A stretch of DNA of 64,000 bases from positions 1,674,001 to 1,738,000 of the forward strand of contig NZ_CP007034.1 of NCBI RefSeq assembly GCF_000512915.1. Direction: 5' to 3'. This DNA is from Barnesiella viscericola DSM 18177. GTDB taxonomy: Bacteria > Bacteroidota > Bacteroidia > Bacteroidales > Barnesiellaceae. Shown in pieces: positions 39,342-47,730 of the stretch (its first letter is position 1; each line of letters opens with the position of its first letter). The notes under the pieces were generated by a model, which did not search any database, was not told where the DNA came from, and worked only from the letters and a program-made list of their open reading frames with translations. Both the position numbers and the translations under genes were made by a program.

Positions 39342-40271
39342 ATGCGTAAAATCATAGGAATAGGAGAATCCATTCTCGACATCATCTTCAAGAACCAGCA
39401 ACCCTCCCACGCCGTGCCGGGAGGCTCCACCTTCAACACCCTCATCTCGCTGGGACGACTGGGCGTACCGGCCACCTTCATCAGCGAAATCGGCCACGAT
39501 GTGGTGGGCGACATGATTCTCGATTTTATGCAGAAAAACCACGTAGCGACCGAAAATCTGGATATTTTCTACGAAGGCAAGACCCCCATTTCGCTGGCCT
39601 TCCTCGACGAAAACAACGAAGCCAAATACCTGTTCTACAACCAATTTCCTGATGACCGGCTCAACTTTGTCTGGCCCCGCATCGACAAAGACGACATCAT
39701 TGTCTTCGGCTCCTACTTTGCCCTGAACCCCGCCCTGCGCGACCGGGTGCGCGAGTTTGTCGAGTTTGCCAAGGAGCGCAAGGCCATCATCTACTACGAC
39801 CCCAACTTCCGCAACGCCCACGCTCACGAAGCGGTCAAGCTCATGCCCTCGGTCCTCGAAAATCTGGAATATGCCGATGTAGTGAAAGGCTCCACCGAGG
39901 ACTTTAACAACCTGTTCCACATGACCGACCCGCAAAAGCTCTACATCGACCACATCAAGTTCTATTGCCCCAACTTCATCTGTACCCGGGGCGAAGCCGG
40001 CGTCGAGCTGTTTTGCAACCAGGGCAACCGACACTTCGACACCACGCCGGTCACCCCGGTGAGCACCATCGGAGCCGGCGACTCGTTCAACGCAGGCGTT
40101 CTCTTCGGTCTGTTGAAACACGACATCACGCTCGACCGGCTCTACACCCTCACACCCGACGAGTGGGCCCCCATCATTCAGTATGGCATGGAGTTCTCGG
40201 CGGCCGTCTGCCTGAGCATGGACAACTACATCGACCCCGATTTTGCAGCCCGCTATCGCACTGAGGATTAG
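39342..40271 (+). CDS. PfkB-family carbohydrate kinase
   Basis: A 309-residue ribokinase-fold kinase. The N-terminal GESILDIIF and GGSTFNTLISLGRLG (about 27-41) are the substrate side. The C-terminal TPVSTIGAGDSFNAGVLFG (about 228-246) contains the catalytic Asp and the anion hole. It phosphorylates a sugar or nucleoside with ATP; fructose is a common substrate in this group, but the sequence does not decide it. It is co-oriented with the SIS isomerase. Confidence 0.88.
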   Translation: MRKIIGIGESILDIIFKNQQPSHAVPGGSTFNTLISLGRLGVPATFISEIGHDVVGDMILDFMQKNHVATENLDIFYEGKTPISLAFLDENNEAKYLFYNQFPDDRLNFVWPRIDKDDIIVFGSYFALNPALRDRVREFVEFAKERKAIIYYDPNFRNAHAHEAVKLMPSVLENLEYADVVKGSTEDFNNLFHMTDPQKLYIDHIKFYCPNFICTRGEAGVELFCNQGNRHFDTTPVTPVSTIGAGDSFNAGVLFGLLKHDITLDRLYTLTPDEWAPIIQYGMEFSAAVCLSMDNYIDPDFAARYRTED

Positions 40272-40336
40272 TACAAAATCCTTATAAATATTCTAAAATA
40301 AAACAAACCCCGATTCTGCTAACTATCGCTCTGTCT

Positions 40337-40344
40337 TATCTTTG
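40337..40344 (+). promoter_or_regulatory. -7 box upstream of the phosphatase-like lipoprotein
   Basis: TATCTTTG, 28 bases ahead of the start at 40372. The 100-base gap from the PfkB gene is AT-rich. Confidence 0.5.
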
Positions 40345-40371
40345 TGGTGAATTTTCATCATCACGACAGAT

Positions 40372-41424
40372 ATGCGATATCTACAACTTTGTTCTTTGCT
40401 CCTCGCATTGAGTGCTTGTTCTACACACATAGCCGACATCGATGTAGCATGCGAAATAGACCCCCAGCACAACTATTTGTTGAAATGGGAGACCATGCCG
40501 AAAATCGAGGGAGAAGTACAAATTTACCAGTCGACCAACCCCGAACGATTCGATACCGAACGACCGCCGGTTAGAACGGCCAAAATCCAAAACGGCTATA
40601 TCCTCATACCCGATACGCTGAAACGGCAGCGCTCCTATTTTCTCCTCCGCTTCAACGACCGCGACGAACACGTCGTGGGAGCCCGGGCCGAACGACTGAA
40701 ATACATCGAAAATTTCAGAGACCTGGGCGGCTACACCTCCAAAAACGGCAAGCAGTTGCGGTGGGGCAAGATATTCCGCTCGGGAGAGTTCAACTCGCTG
40801 ACGGCAAGCAGCATCGACCGCATCAAGAACATGGGCATCAAAACCCTCATCGATTTCAGAGACAGCGAAGATGTGATCAAACCCAGCCCCGAACTGGGCC
40901 TCGACAACGTCATCAACCTGCCGGGCTCTCTGCACTACCGCCAGAACCTGCTGCCCCGACTGCAAAAAGAGGAGTTGCGACGAGGCGACGCCAACCTCTT
41001 CATGCAAGACCTCTACGTAGCCATGATTTCGGGCTCGAAACGAGCCTTCAAATCAATGTTCAACCAACTGCTGGTAGAAGACAACTATCCCATCGTGCTC
41101 AGTTGCGTGAACGGCAAGGACTACACCGGTTTTGCCGTGTCGCTGTTGCTGAGCGCCCTTGACATGCCCGAGGAGGTTATCATGAACGACTACCTGCTCT
41201 CCAACCGCTACTTCGACCGTCGCAGAACGGCCTTCGACCCCAAAGACTGTTGCGACGACACGCAGGAGGCCCTCTCGCTCATACAGACGGCCGACAGCCG
41301 GTTCCTCTCCTATGCCCGCGACTACATTCGCCAAAAGTACGGCTCCATCAACACCTATCTGGAAGAAGAGTTGGGCATGACTCCCGAGAAACGCCGCCAA
41401 CTGAAAGCGTACCTGCTGCACTGA
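40372..41424 (+). CDS. Tyrosine-phosphatase-family lipoprotein with altered P-loop
   Basis: A 350-residue lipoprotein (lipobox LSAC, Cys16). It has an N-terminal fibronectin-like region and then a domain of the bacterial Y_phosphatase3 type. NFRDLGGY (114-121), FRSGEF and the DFRDSED acid region match the family. The P-loop reads LSCVNGKDYTGF: the nucleophile Cys245 is kept, but the usual His before it is Ser and the invariant arginine of C(X)5R is Tyr251. Catalysis as a phosphatase is therefore doubtful. It may bind rather than hydrolyse a phosphate, or act on another group. Confidence 0.82.
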   Translation: MRYLQLCSLLLALSACSTHIADIDVACEIDPQHNYLLKWETMPKIEGEVQIYQSTNPERFDTERPPVRTAKIQNGYILIPDTLKRQRSYFLLRFNDRDEHVVGARAERLKYIENFRDLGGYTSKNGKQLRWGKIFRSGEFNSLTASSIDRIKNMGIKTLIDFRDSEDVIKPSPELGLDNVINLPGSLHYRQNLLPRLQKEELRRGDANLFMQDLYVAMISGSKRAFKSMFNQLLVEDNYPIVLSCVNGKDYTGFAVSLLLSALDMPEEVIMNDYLLSNRYFDRRRTAFDPKDCCDDTQEALSLIQTADSRFLSYARDYIRQKYGSINTYLEEELGMTPEKRRQLKAYLLH

Positions 41425-41558
41425 TAACCGTAAACCTCGTTCAACACCCCCTCACACGGACTATCATCGAAGCAAGTCGGATTCTTGCCCAAAGAGCATC
41501 TGTGCTTCAACCGGTACGGAAGACAGAGCACACCCGGCGATATATCCCGATTTTTTCG

Positions 41559-41566
41559 TACCTTTG
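41559..41566 (+). promoter_or_regulatory. -7 box upstream of the DEAD-box helicase
   Basis: TACCTTTG, 121 bases ahead of the start at 41688. The implied untranslated leader is about 110 bases, long for this window and typical of DEAD-box and cold-shock messages. Confidence 0.5.
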
Positions 41567-41687
41567 CCGCCGAAAACAGCACTTTAACGTACAACAAGTT
41601 TCATTTCACCCTCTCCCCTTAGCCCCGTTTGAGGACGAAAAAGGCCTTGTGCCCCGGCGATAAAGCAAAAAAACGAGAACAACATAG

Positions 41688-43490
41688 ATGAAGACATTTC
41701 AAGAACTGGGTATCTGTGACGAGATACTGAAAGCGATTACCGAATTGGGATATGAAAACCCCATGCCCGTACAGGAACAGGTAATCCCCCACCTGCTGAA
41801 CGAAGAGACCGATCTGGTCGCCCTGGCCCAGACCGGAACGGGCAAAACCGCCGCCTTCGGTCTGCCCGTGATACAACGCATCGATCTCGGCCTATGCCAG
41901 CCACAGGCCCTTATCCTGTCGCCCACCCGCGAGTTGTGCCTGCAAATCGCCGGCGACCTTACCGACTATTCGCAATATATCGACGGGCTGCGCATACTCC
42001 CCGTCTACGGTGGCTCGAGCATCGAGAGCCAGATAAGAAGTCTGAAAAAAGGGGTGCACATCATCGTGGCCACTCCGGGTCGTCTGCTCGACCTGCTCGA
42101 ACGCAAAACCGTGCGACTCGACCACGTCTCGACCGTCATCATGGACGAGGCCGACGAGATGCTCAACATGGGATTCCTCGACAGCATCAACGCCATTCTC
42201 GCCCAGGTACCTCAGGAGCGCAAGATGCTCCTCTTCTCGGCTACCATGCCGCGCGAAATCGAACAGATAGCCCGCACCTACATGCACAATCCGCAGGAGA
42301 TTGTGGTGGGCAGCCGCAACGAAGGAGCCGAGAATGTGCGCCACGTCTACTACATGGTACACGCCAAGGATAAATACCAGGCTCTCAAACGCATTGCCGA
42401 CTATTACCCCAACATATACGGCATCATCTTCTGCCGCACCCGCCGCGAAACTCAGGAGATTGCCGACCAGCTCATTGCCGACGGCTACAACGCCGACTCG
42501 CTGCACGGCGAGCTGTCGCAGGCCCAACGCGACGCCGTAATGCAGAAGTTCCGCCTGCGCAACCTGCAACTGCTCGTGGCTACCGACGTGGCGGCTCGCG
42601 GGCTCGACGTGACCGACCTGACCCACGTCATCAACTACGGTCTCCCCGACGACATCGAGACCTATACCCACCGCAGCGGCCGCACCGGCCGAGCGGGTAA
42701 ATCGGGCGTATCGGTCGCCATCATTCACAGCCGTGAGAAGGGCAAGATGCGTGCCATCGAAAAGATTATCGGCAAAAAGTTCGAACGGGGACTAGTCCCC
42801 ACCGGCGAACAGATTTGCGAGAAGCAGCTCTTCAACCTGGCCGACCGCATCGAGAAGGTGAAGGTAAACGAAGAGGCTATTGCCAAATTCCTGCCCAACA
42901 TCTCACGCAAGCTGGGGTGGCTCACCGAGCAGGACCTCATCAAACGCATCGTATCGCTCGAATTCAACCGCCTGATCGACTACTACCGCGATACCCCCGA
43001 TCTCGACCTCCCCGACGAGAATACCCGCAAACCCAAAGGCGAATCGGCTGCCAAGGGCGACCGAAAAGGACGTGACAAAGACTCCCGCACGGCCGAGGAG
43101 GGATTTGAGCGCATCTACATCAACCTGGGTAAAGCCCACGGCTTCTTCCCGCCCAACCTCATCGAGATGATCAACTCGCTCGTGCCCGGGCGGGTCAACA
43201 TCGGACGCATCGACCTGCTGCCCGCCTACTCCCTCTTCGATGTCGAGAAGGGTGCCGCCAAGAAGGTGGTCGGAGCCTTGAAAGGGTGCGAATTTTACGG
43301 GCACCGCATCTATGCCGAGATTGCCACCGACAAAGACTACGCCGGCAAAGGCCGACGCAAGGGCAAGGAGGGCGACAGCCGACGCAAAGGAGGCGACAAG
43401 CACTACGGTTCGGCCCGGAAAGGCGGTTCGGACAGTCGCTTCAAGCATGAACACCGCCCGTCAAACTCCCGTAAGGAGCGACGGAAATAG
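41688..43490 (+). CDS. DEAD-box RNA helicase with DbpA-type RNA-binding domain (DeaD/CsdA-like)
   Basis: A 600-residue helicase with the motifs in order: Q motif near FQELGI...PMPVQ, AQTGTGKT (47-54), DEAD (153-156), SAT (184-186) and HRSGRTGR (328-335). A DbpA RNA-binding domain follows (FERIYINLGKAHGFFPPNLIEMI, about 470-545). The last 55 residues are a Lys/Arg/Gly/Ser-rich tail. It should remodel structured RNA in ribosome assembly, mRNA decay and cold adaptation. It has its own promoter and long leader. Confidence 0.93.
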   Translation: MKTFQELGICDEILKAITELGYENPMPVQEQVIPHLLNEETDLVALAQTGTGKTAAFGLPVIQRIDLGLCQPQALILSPTRELCLQIAGDLTDYSQYIDGLRILPVYGGSSIESQIRSLKKGVHIIVATPGRLLDLLERKTVRLDHVSTVIMDEADEMLNMGFLDSINAILAQVPQERKMLLFSATMPREIEQIARTYMHNPQEIVVGSRNEGAENVRHVYYMVHAKDKYQALKRIADYYPNIYGIIFCRTRRETQEIADQLIADGYNADSLHGELSQAQRDAVMQKFRLRNLQLLVATDVAARGLDVTDLTHVINYGLPDDIETYTHRSGRTGRAGKSGVSVAIIHSREKGKMRAIEKIIGKKFERGLVPTGEQICEKQLFNLADRIEKVKVNEEAIAKFLPNISRKLGWLTEQDLIKRIVSLEFNRLIDYYRDTPDLDLPDENTRKPKGESAAKGDRKGRDKDSRTAEEGFERIYINLGKAHGFFPPNLIEMINSLVPGRVNIGRIDLLPAYSLFDVEKGAAKKVVGALKGCEFYGHRIYAEIATDKDYAGKGRRKGKEGDSRRKGGDKHYGSARKGGSDSRFKHEHRPSNSRKERRK

Positions 43491-43675
43491 ACTAGCCCCG
43501 ACAAAAGAGCTATCCCGATTCCCATACACAGGCGATTCGAAAGATTCTTTATGCGAATCCTCGGATCGCTTTGTTATATACCCCCATTCGTCCCCCCCGT
43601 TTCCGACACTTTTACCCCCTGTTCACGACAGCCTCTCCTCAAATTCACCCATAAAAACCCATCAAGATTTTTAGC

Positions 43676-43706
43676 TTGCACAACTGCTGAAAGCTATGTA
43701 TATTTG
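43676..43706 (+). promoter_or_regulatory. Promoter of the Fic-family gene
   Basis: TTG (43676-43678), 20 bases, then TATATTTG (43699-43706), 20 bases ahead of the start codon. The 235-base gap upstream holds nothing else I can identify. Confidence 0.6.
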
Positions 43707-43725
43707 TATAAAATATGGATAAATT

Positions 43726-44838
43726 ATGGATATACTCTGCAAGATAAAAGCCTCTGAACGAGAAGCCGAGGCATTACAACAGACGCTGCATGAAATAGAT
43801 GAATTGTCAACTCGGTGGAACACCCTCTGCGCCGCCCCCTTCGACCCCGAGCGAATGTCACCGGGTATCGAGACAACCATAGCGGCATCACTCGCTCTCG
43901 AAAATATGCCTTACTCCCCTTCGCTGGTTCACAAAATAGTGACCGACAAAACTCACTCCGGGAGCAAAACGGAGAGTCTGATACAGGGCTATTACACGAT
44001 ACTGCAAGCGCTCTATGCCGATGCCCATAAATACCCCTTGTGCGAGGATACCATCGTAGCCCTGCACACCGCCCTGTTCCCCAATGGCAAAGAGAACTCG
44101 GGCAGCCACGCTACGACTCGCCCCGCAGCGGTCAACTTTCTCGACTACAAGGCACCCACCCTTTTCAACCGCAGCCGCACGGTATCGGTCAACAACGAGA
44201 TACGCGACCTGGTCGAATGGACCAATCGCGAACTGACCCGCAGCGACCATCACCCGCTCGTAATCATCGCCGCCTTTACCTACGAGTTCATCTCGATACA
44301 CCCGTTCCGTGAAGGGAAAGGCGAACTCTCGCGCATACTCTCGACCCTGCTGTTGCTCCAAAACCACTACGAATGGGCCCGCGCCACATCGATCGACAGC
44401 CTCATCGAGCAACAATGCTCGACCTACTACCAAACCCTGAAACGCGGACAACAGAACCGCTACTCCTCACAGGAGAATATCACGGCATGGGTCCTGTTCC
44501 TGTGCAACATCTGGTTGCAGGCTTTGCGCAGCCTCGTTACCAACCTTCCCGAACCCGAGGTTGCTCCGCCAGTCTCTCCCTCGGGAGAGCTCCACACCCC
44601 ATCGTCGGCGACTCCAGCCGAAAACCCTGCAACACCCCCTGTCTACCTCAACAGCCGGCAAAAACGGGTTCTGGCTGTTCTTGAACGGGAAGAACCGGCC
44701 AAAGTGAGTGACCTTGCACATCGGTTGCAGGGAGTATCCATCAATACCTTGAAAAAAGATCTGCTCTATCTGCGACAGCACAATCTCATCACCGCACACG
44801 GAGTACTCAAAGGGACCATATACACCTTGAAAAAATGA
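43726..44838 (+). CDS. Fic-family protein with degenerate active-site motif and C-terminal winged helix
   Basis: A 370-residue Fic protein. The inhibitory-helix motif S/TxxxE(G/N) is present as SLALEN (55-60), which would make it class II. The Fic loop is HPFREGKGELSR (192-203): the catalytic His192 and the last Arg are kept, but the canonical HPFxxGNGRxxR Asn is Lys199 and the first Arg is Glu200. Residues about 312-370 form a winged-helix domain (RVLAVLEREEPAKVSDLAHRL). Typical Fic enzymes AMPylate Ser/Thr/Tyr targets; here the chemistry may differ or be lost. It has its own promoter and no toxin-antitoxin partner. Confidence 0.85.
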   Translation: MDILCKIKASEREAEALQQTLHEIDELSTRWNTLCAAPFDPERMSPGIETTIAASLALENMPYSPSLVHKIVTDKTHSGSKTESLIQGYYTILQALYADAHKYPLCEDTIVALHTALFPNGKENSGSHATTRPAAVNFLDYKAPTLFNRSRTVSVNNEIRDLVEWTNRELTRSDHHPLVIIAAFTYEFISIHPFREGKGELSRILSTLLLLQNHYEWARATSIDSLIEQQCSTYYQTLKRGQQNRYSSQENITAWVLFLCNIWLQALRSLVTNLPEPEVAPPVSPSGELHTPSSATPAENPATPPVYLNSRQKRVLAVLEREEPAKVSDLAHRLQGVSINTLKKDLLYLRQHNLITAHGVLKGTIYTLKK

Positions 44839-44893
44839 GCCCGACCGCACAAAAGATAGGCCGTTGAAAATAACAACCGGGATAAAATTTCAC

Positions 44894-44901
44894 TATATTT
44901 G
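44894..44901 (+). promoter_or_regulatory. -7 box upstream of tdh-kbl
   Basis: TATATTTG, 62 bases ahead of the threonine dehydrogenase start. The nearest upstream TTG is 27 bases away. Confidence 0.45.
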
Positions 44902-44962
44902 CCACAAGAACCTTACTAAATACTTAATCGATGCCACAACCCGATTAAAAAGCCAGTAAATA

Positions 44963-45919
44963 ATGAAAAGAATTCTTGTAATCGGATCGACCGGACAGAT
45001 AGGTTCGGCCCTCATGACGAAACTCCGCAATGAGTATGGAAACAATAATGTCGTAGCCGGATATATCGAGGGGGTACCCCTGAGCGATGACCTGAAATAC
45101 GGAGGCCCCTTGGAGGTGGCCGATGTGACAAACGCGCCACAAATCGCGGCTATCGTCGACAAATACAAAATCGACTCCATCTACAACCTGGCTGCCATAC
45201 TCTCGGCACAAGCCGAAAAAAAGCCCTTGCTGGCCTGGAATATCCAAATCGGCGGTGTGCTCAATCTGCTCGAAATCTCACGCGAAAAAGGCTGCTCACT
45301 CTTTACTCCCAGCTCCATTGGAGCTTTCGGCGACTCCTCGCCCAAAGTAAAGACCCCGCAAGAGACCATACAGCGCCCCCGCACCATCTATGGGGTGAGC
45401 AAGGTATCGTGCGAACTGTTGAGCGATTACTATTTCTACCGCTACGGAGTCGACACCCGCTCGGTGCGATTCCCCGGCCTCATCTCCTACGAAACCCTGC
45501 CGGGCGGCGGTACCACCGACTATGCCGTCGAGATTTACTACGCGGCCGTGAAAGGCGAGAAATTCGAAATTCCGGTCAAGGCGGGGACCTTCATGGACAT
45601 GATGTACATGCCCGATGCCCTCAAAGCCATGGTCATGTTGATGGAGGCCGACCCTTCGCGACTGAAACACCGCAACTCGTTCAACATCGCCTCCATGAGC
45701 TTCGATCCTGAAATCATCTACCACGAAATCAAGAAATTCTATCCCGATTTCGTGGCCGAATACAAAATCGATCCCGTGCGCCAGCAGATTGCCGACTCGT
45801 GGCCCGACCTGCTCGACGACTCCTGTGCCCGCGCCGAATGGGACTGGAAACCCGACTACGACCTCGAATCGATGTCGGTCGACATGATTGAACACCTGAA
45901 AAAGAAACTTCTTAAATAA
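44963..45919 (+). CDS. L-threonine 3-dehydrogenase, SDR (epimerase-like) type
   Basis: A 318-residue extended SDR. The NAD-binding loop GSTGQIG is at 8-14 and the active-site YGVSK follows SSIGAFG. MDMMYMPDALKAMVMLM in the C-terminal part is characteristic of the bacterial SDR-type threonine dehydrogenase rather than sugar epimerases. It converts L-threonine to 2-amino-3-ketobutyrate. The next gene, six bases away, is kbl, which uses that product, confirming the assignment. Confidence 0.9.
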   Translation: MKRILVIGSTGQIGSALMTKLRNEYGNNNVVAGYIEGVPLSDDLKYGGPLEVADVTNAPQIAAIVDKYKIDSIYNLAAILSAQAEKKPLLAWNIQIGGVLNLLEISREKGCSLFTPSSIGAFGDSSPKVKTPQETIQRPRTIYGVSKVSCELLSDYYFYRYGVDTRSVRFPGLISYETLPGGGTTDYAVEIYYAAVKGEKFEIPVKAGTFMDMMYMPDALKAMVMLMEADPSRLKHRNSFNIASMSFDPEIIYHEIKKFYPDFVAEYKIDPVRQQIADSWPDLLDDSCARAEWDWKPDYDLESMSVDMIEHLKKKLLK

Positions 45920-45925
45920 ACGCCT

Positions 45926-47119
45926 ATGTTCACACGAATGAAAGAGTATCTGGCCCACGAACTAGCCGACATCAAGGCTAACGGCCTGTACAAAGAAGAA
46001 CGTACCATTATCACTCCGCAAAGTTCGGCCATCAGAATTGCCGAAAAGAACGGAGAAGTGCTCAATTTCTGTGCCAACAACTATCTGGGACTGTCGGACA
46101 ACCCCCGCCTCATCGCCGCCGCCAAGAAAGCGATGGATACCCACGGGTTCGGCATGTCGTCGGTACGCTTCATCTGCGGCGCCCAAGACCTGCACCGCGA
46201 ACTCGAAAAGGCGATTGCCCGCTATTTCAAAACCGAAGATACCATTCTCTACGCCTCTTGCTTCGATGCCAACGGAGGTGTGTTCGAACCCCTCTTCACG
46301 GCCGAAGATGCCATCATCTCCGATGCCCTCAACCACGCCTCGATTATCGACGGTGTACGCCTCTGCAAGGCCAAACGCTACCGTTATGCCAACGCTAACA
46401 TGGAGGAGCTGGAACATTGCTTGCAGGAGGCTCAGGCTCAACGCTTCCGCATCATCGTGACCGACGGTGTCTTCTCGATGGACGGCAACGTGGCTCCCAT
46501 GGACAAAATCTGTGAACTGGCCGAGAAATACGATGCACTGGTCATGGTCGACGAATGCCACTCGGCCGGGGTCGTAGGCCCTCGCGGACGGGGTGTGAGC
46601 GAACTGTTCAACCTCTACGACCGCATCGACATACACACCGGTACGCTGGGCAAAGCCTTCGGCGGCGCCATCGGCGGTTTCACCACCGGTCCCAAAGAGA
46701 TTATCGACATGCTGCGCCAGCGGTCGAGACCCTACCTCTTCTCCAACTCGCTGCCCCCTGCCGTGGTGGGCGCCGGTATCGAGGTGTTCAAGATGCTCGA
46801 CGAGAGCGACGAACTCCACGACCGTCTGATGGAGAACGTCACCTACTTCCGCGACAAGATGATGGCTGCCGGATTCGACATCAAGCCCACCCAGTCGGCT
46901 ATCTGCGCCGTGATGCTCTACGACGCCAAACTGTCGCAAACCTTTGCCTCCCAAATGCTCGACGAGGGTATCTACGTAACCGGATTCTACTATCCCGTCG
47001 TTCCGCAAGGTCAGGCCCGTATCCGCGTACAGCTCTCGGCCGCTCACAAGCGCGAAGAGCTCGACGCCTGCGTCAACGCCTTCATCAAGGTGGGTAAGAA
47101 CCTCGGTGTTCTCAAATAG
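45926..47119 (+). CDS. kbl: 2-amino-3-ketobutyrate CoA ligase (glycine C-acetyltransferase)
   Basis: A 397-residue PLP enzyme of the alpha-oxoamine synthase family that splits 2-amino-3-ketobutyrate with CoA into glycine and acetyl-CoA. NFCANNYLGLSDNPRL is the family opening, MVDECHSAGVVGPRGRG binds the cofactor, and the PLP lysine lies in TLGKAFGGAIGG. It forms an operon with the threonine dehydrogenase gene and is followed by a terminator. Confidence 0.95.
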   Translation: MFTRMKEYLAHELADIKANGLYKEERTIITPQSSAIRIAEKNGEVLNFCANNYLGLSDNPRLIAAAKKAMDTHGFGMSSVRFICGAQDLHRELEKAIARYFKTEDTILYASCFDANGGVFEPLFTAEDAIISDALNHASIIDGVRLCKAKRYRYANANMEELEHCLQEAQAQRFRIIVTDGVFSMDGNVAPMDKICELAEKYDALVMVDECHSAGVVGPRGRGVSELFNLYDRIDIHTGTLGKAFGGAIGGFTTGPKEIIDMLRQRSRPYLFSNSLPPAVVGAGIEVFKMLDESDELHDRLMENVTYFRDKMMAAGFDIKPTQSAICAVMLYDAKLSQTFASQMLDEGIYVTGFYYPVVPQGQARIRVQLSAAHKREELDACVNAFIKVGKNLGVLK

Positions 47120-47145
47120 ATATTTTTATTTCCTCCATACGTGGT

Positions 47146-47187
47146 CAAACGTCTCGCTTTACACAAAGAGAGGCGTTTGGCTTTTTT
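47146..47187 (+). terminator. Terminator of tdh-kbl
   Basis: CAAACGTCTCGCTTT (47146-47160) pairs with AAAGAGAGGCGTTTG (47165-47179) with two imperfect positions and a 4-base loop. GCTTTTTTATA follows. Confidence 0.8.
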
Positions 47188-47338
47188 ATACCCGTCGTCC
47201 TACTTGAAAGGAGGGAAGATTCGGCCAGAAATCGGCTGCCGGTTTTCAAGGAAAAGGAGAGTCTGTTTCCTGCGACAAAACACCTTGATACTGAAAAGGC
47301 TAAGGTCACCACGAGGCGTCTGTTCCTGACAATAGAAA

Positions 47339-47368
47339 AAGGCGAAACACCCGAGGGTGTTTCGCCTT
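47339..47368. terminator. Terminator after the CAT tRNA
   Basis: AAGGCGAAACACCC (47339-47352) is complementary to GGGTGTTTCGCCTT (47355-47368). On the minus strand it follows the tRNA and ends in TTTTTCTATT. Confidence 0.8.
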
Positions 47369-47383
47369 GTATCTCTTTTCTTG

Positions 47384-47457
47384 TGGTCCCACTTGGGCTT
47401 GAACCAAGGACCCCCTGATTATGAGTCAGATGCTCTAACCAACTGAGCTATAGGACC
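47384..47457 (-). tRNA. tRNA with CAT anticodon (elongator Met, or Ile2)
   Basis: A 74-base tRNA on the minus strand. The acceptor stem GGTCCTA pairs with TGGGACC. The anticodon loop CTCATAA gives CAT, and the T arm contains GGTTCAAGCC. CCA is not encoded. It lacks initiator features, so it is an elongator tRNA-Met or a tRNA-Ile whose C34 is converted to lysidine; I cannot separate these by eye. Confidence 0.9.
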
Positions 47458-47483
47458 GGCACGGATATTTCCGTAAGCGAGTG

Positions 47484-47515
47484 CAAAGATAGCGGTTTTC
47501 GCAGAAAAGCCCAAA
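47484..47515 (-). promoter_or_regulatory. Promoter of the CAT tRNA
   Basis: On the minus strand TTTG (47515-47512), exactly 20 bases, then TATCTTTG (47491-47484), 26 bases ahead of the tRNA. It has the same spacing and -7 box as the tRNA-Tyr/Gly promoter. Confidence 0.65.
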
Positions 47516-47663
47516 TATTTTGTCGTTTTTCTTCAACACCAATACTCAATCCAAGCCTATCGGGACTCTCTCACCCCACCCTCCACAAGAGGCCGATTTG
47601 TTTCGATAATTCTACTTATACTAAAATCTCTTTACATATACCTCATTCCTACACAAAATTGCT

Positions 47664-47671
47664 TATTTTTG
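47664..47671 (+). promoter_or_regulatory. -7 box upstream of ribF
   Basis: TATTTTTG lies 60 bases ahead of the ATG at 47731. The in-frame ATG at 47659 would lie upstream of the transcription start and is therefore unlikely. Confidence 0.5.
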
Positions 47672-47730
47672 CGGCATATAAACCTATACACCAACCTATA
47701 CAGACCATTTCACGACCTGGTCGTCGACTC

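Noticed and set aside
43726-44838. Fic gene as half of a toxin-antitoxin pair
   Set aside because: No small partner gene is adjacent and the inhibitory motif is inside the same protein.
47141-47329. 62-codon frame after kbl
   Set aside because: It starts in the kbl terminator and has no protein-like character.
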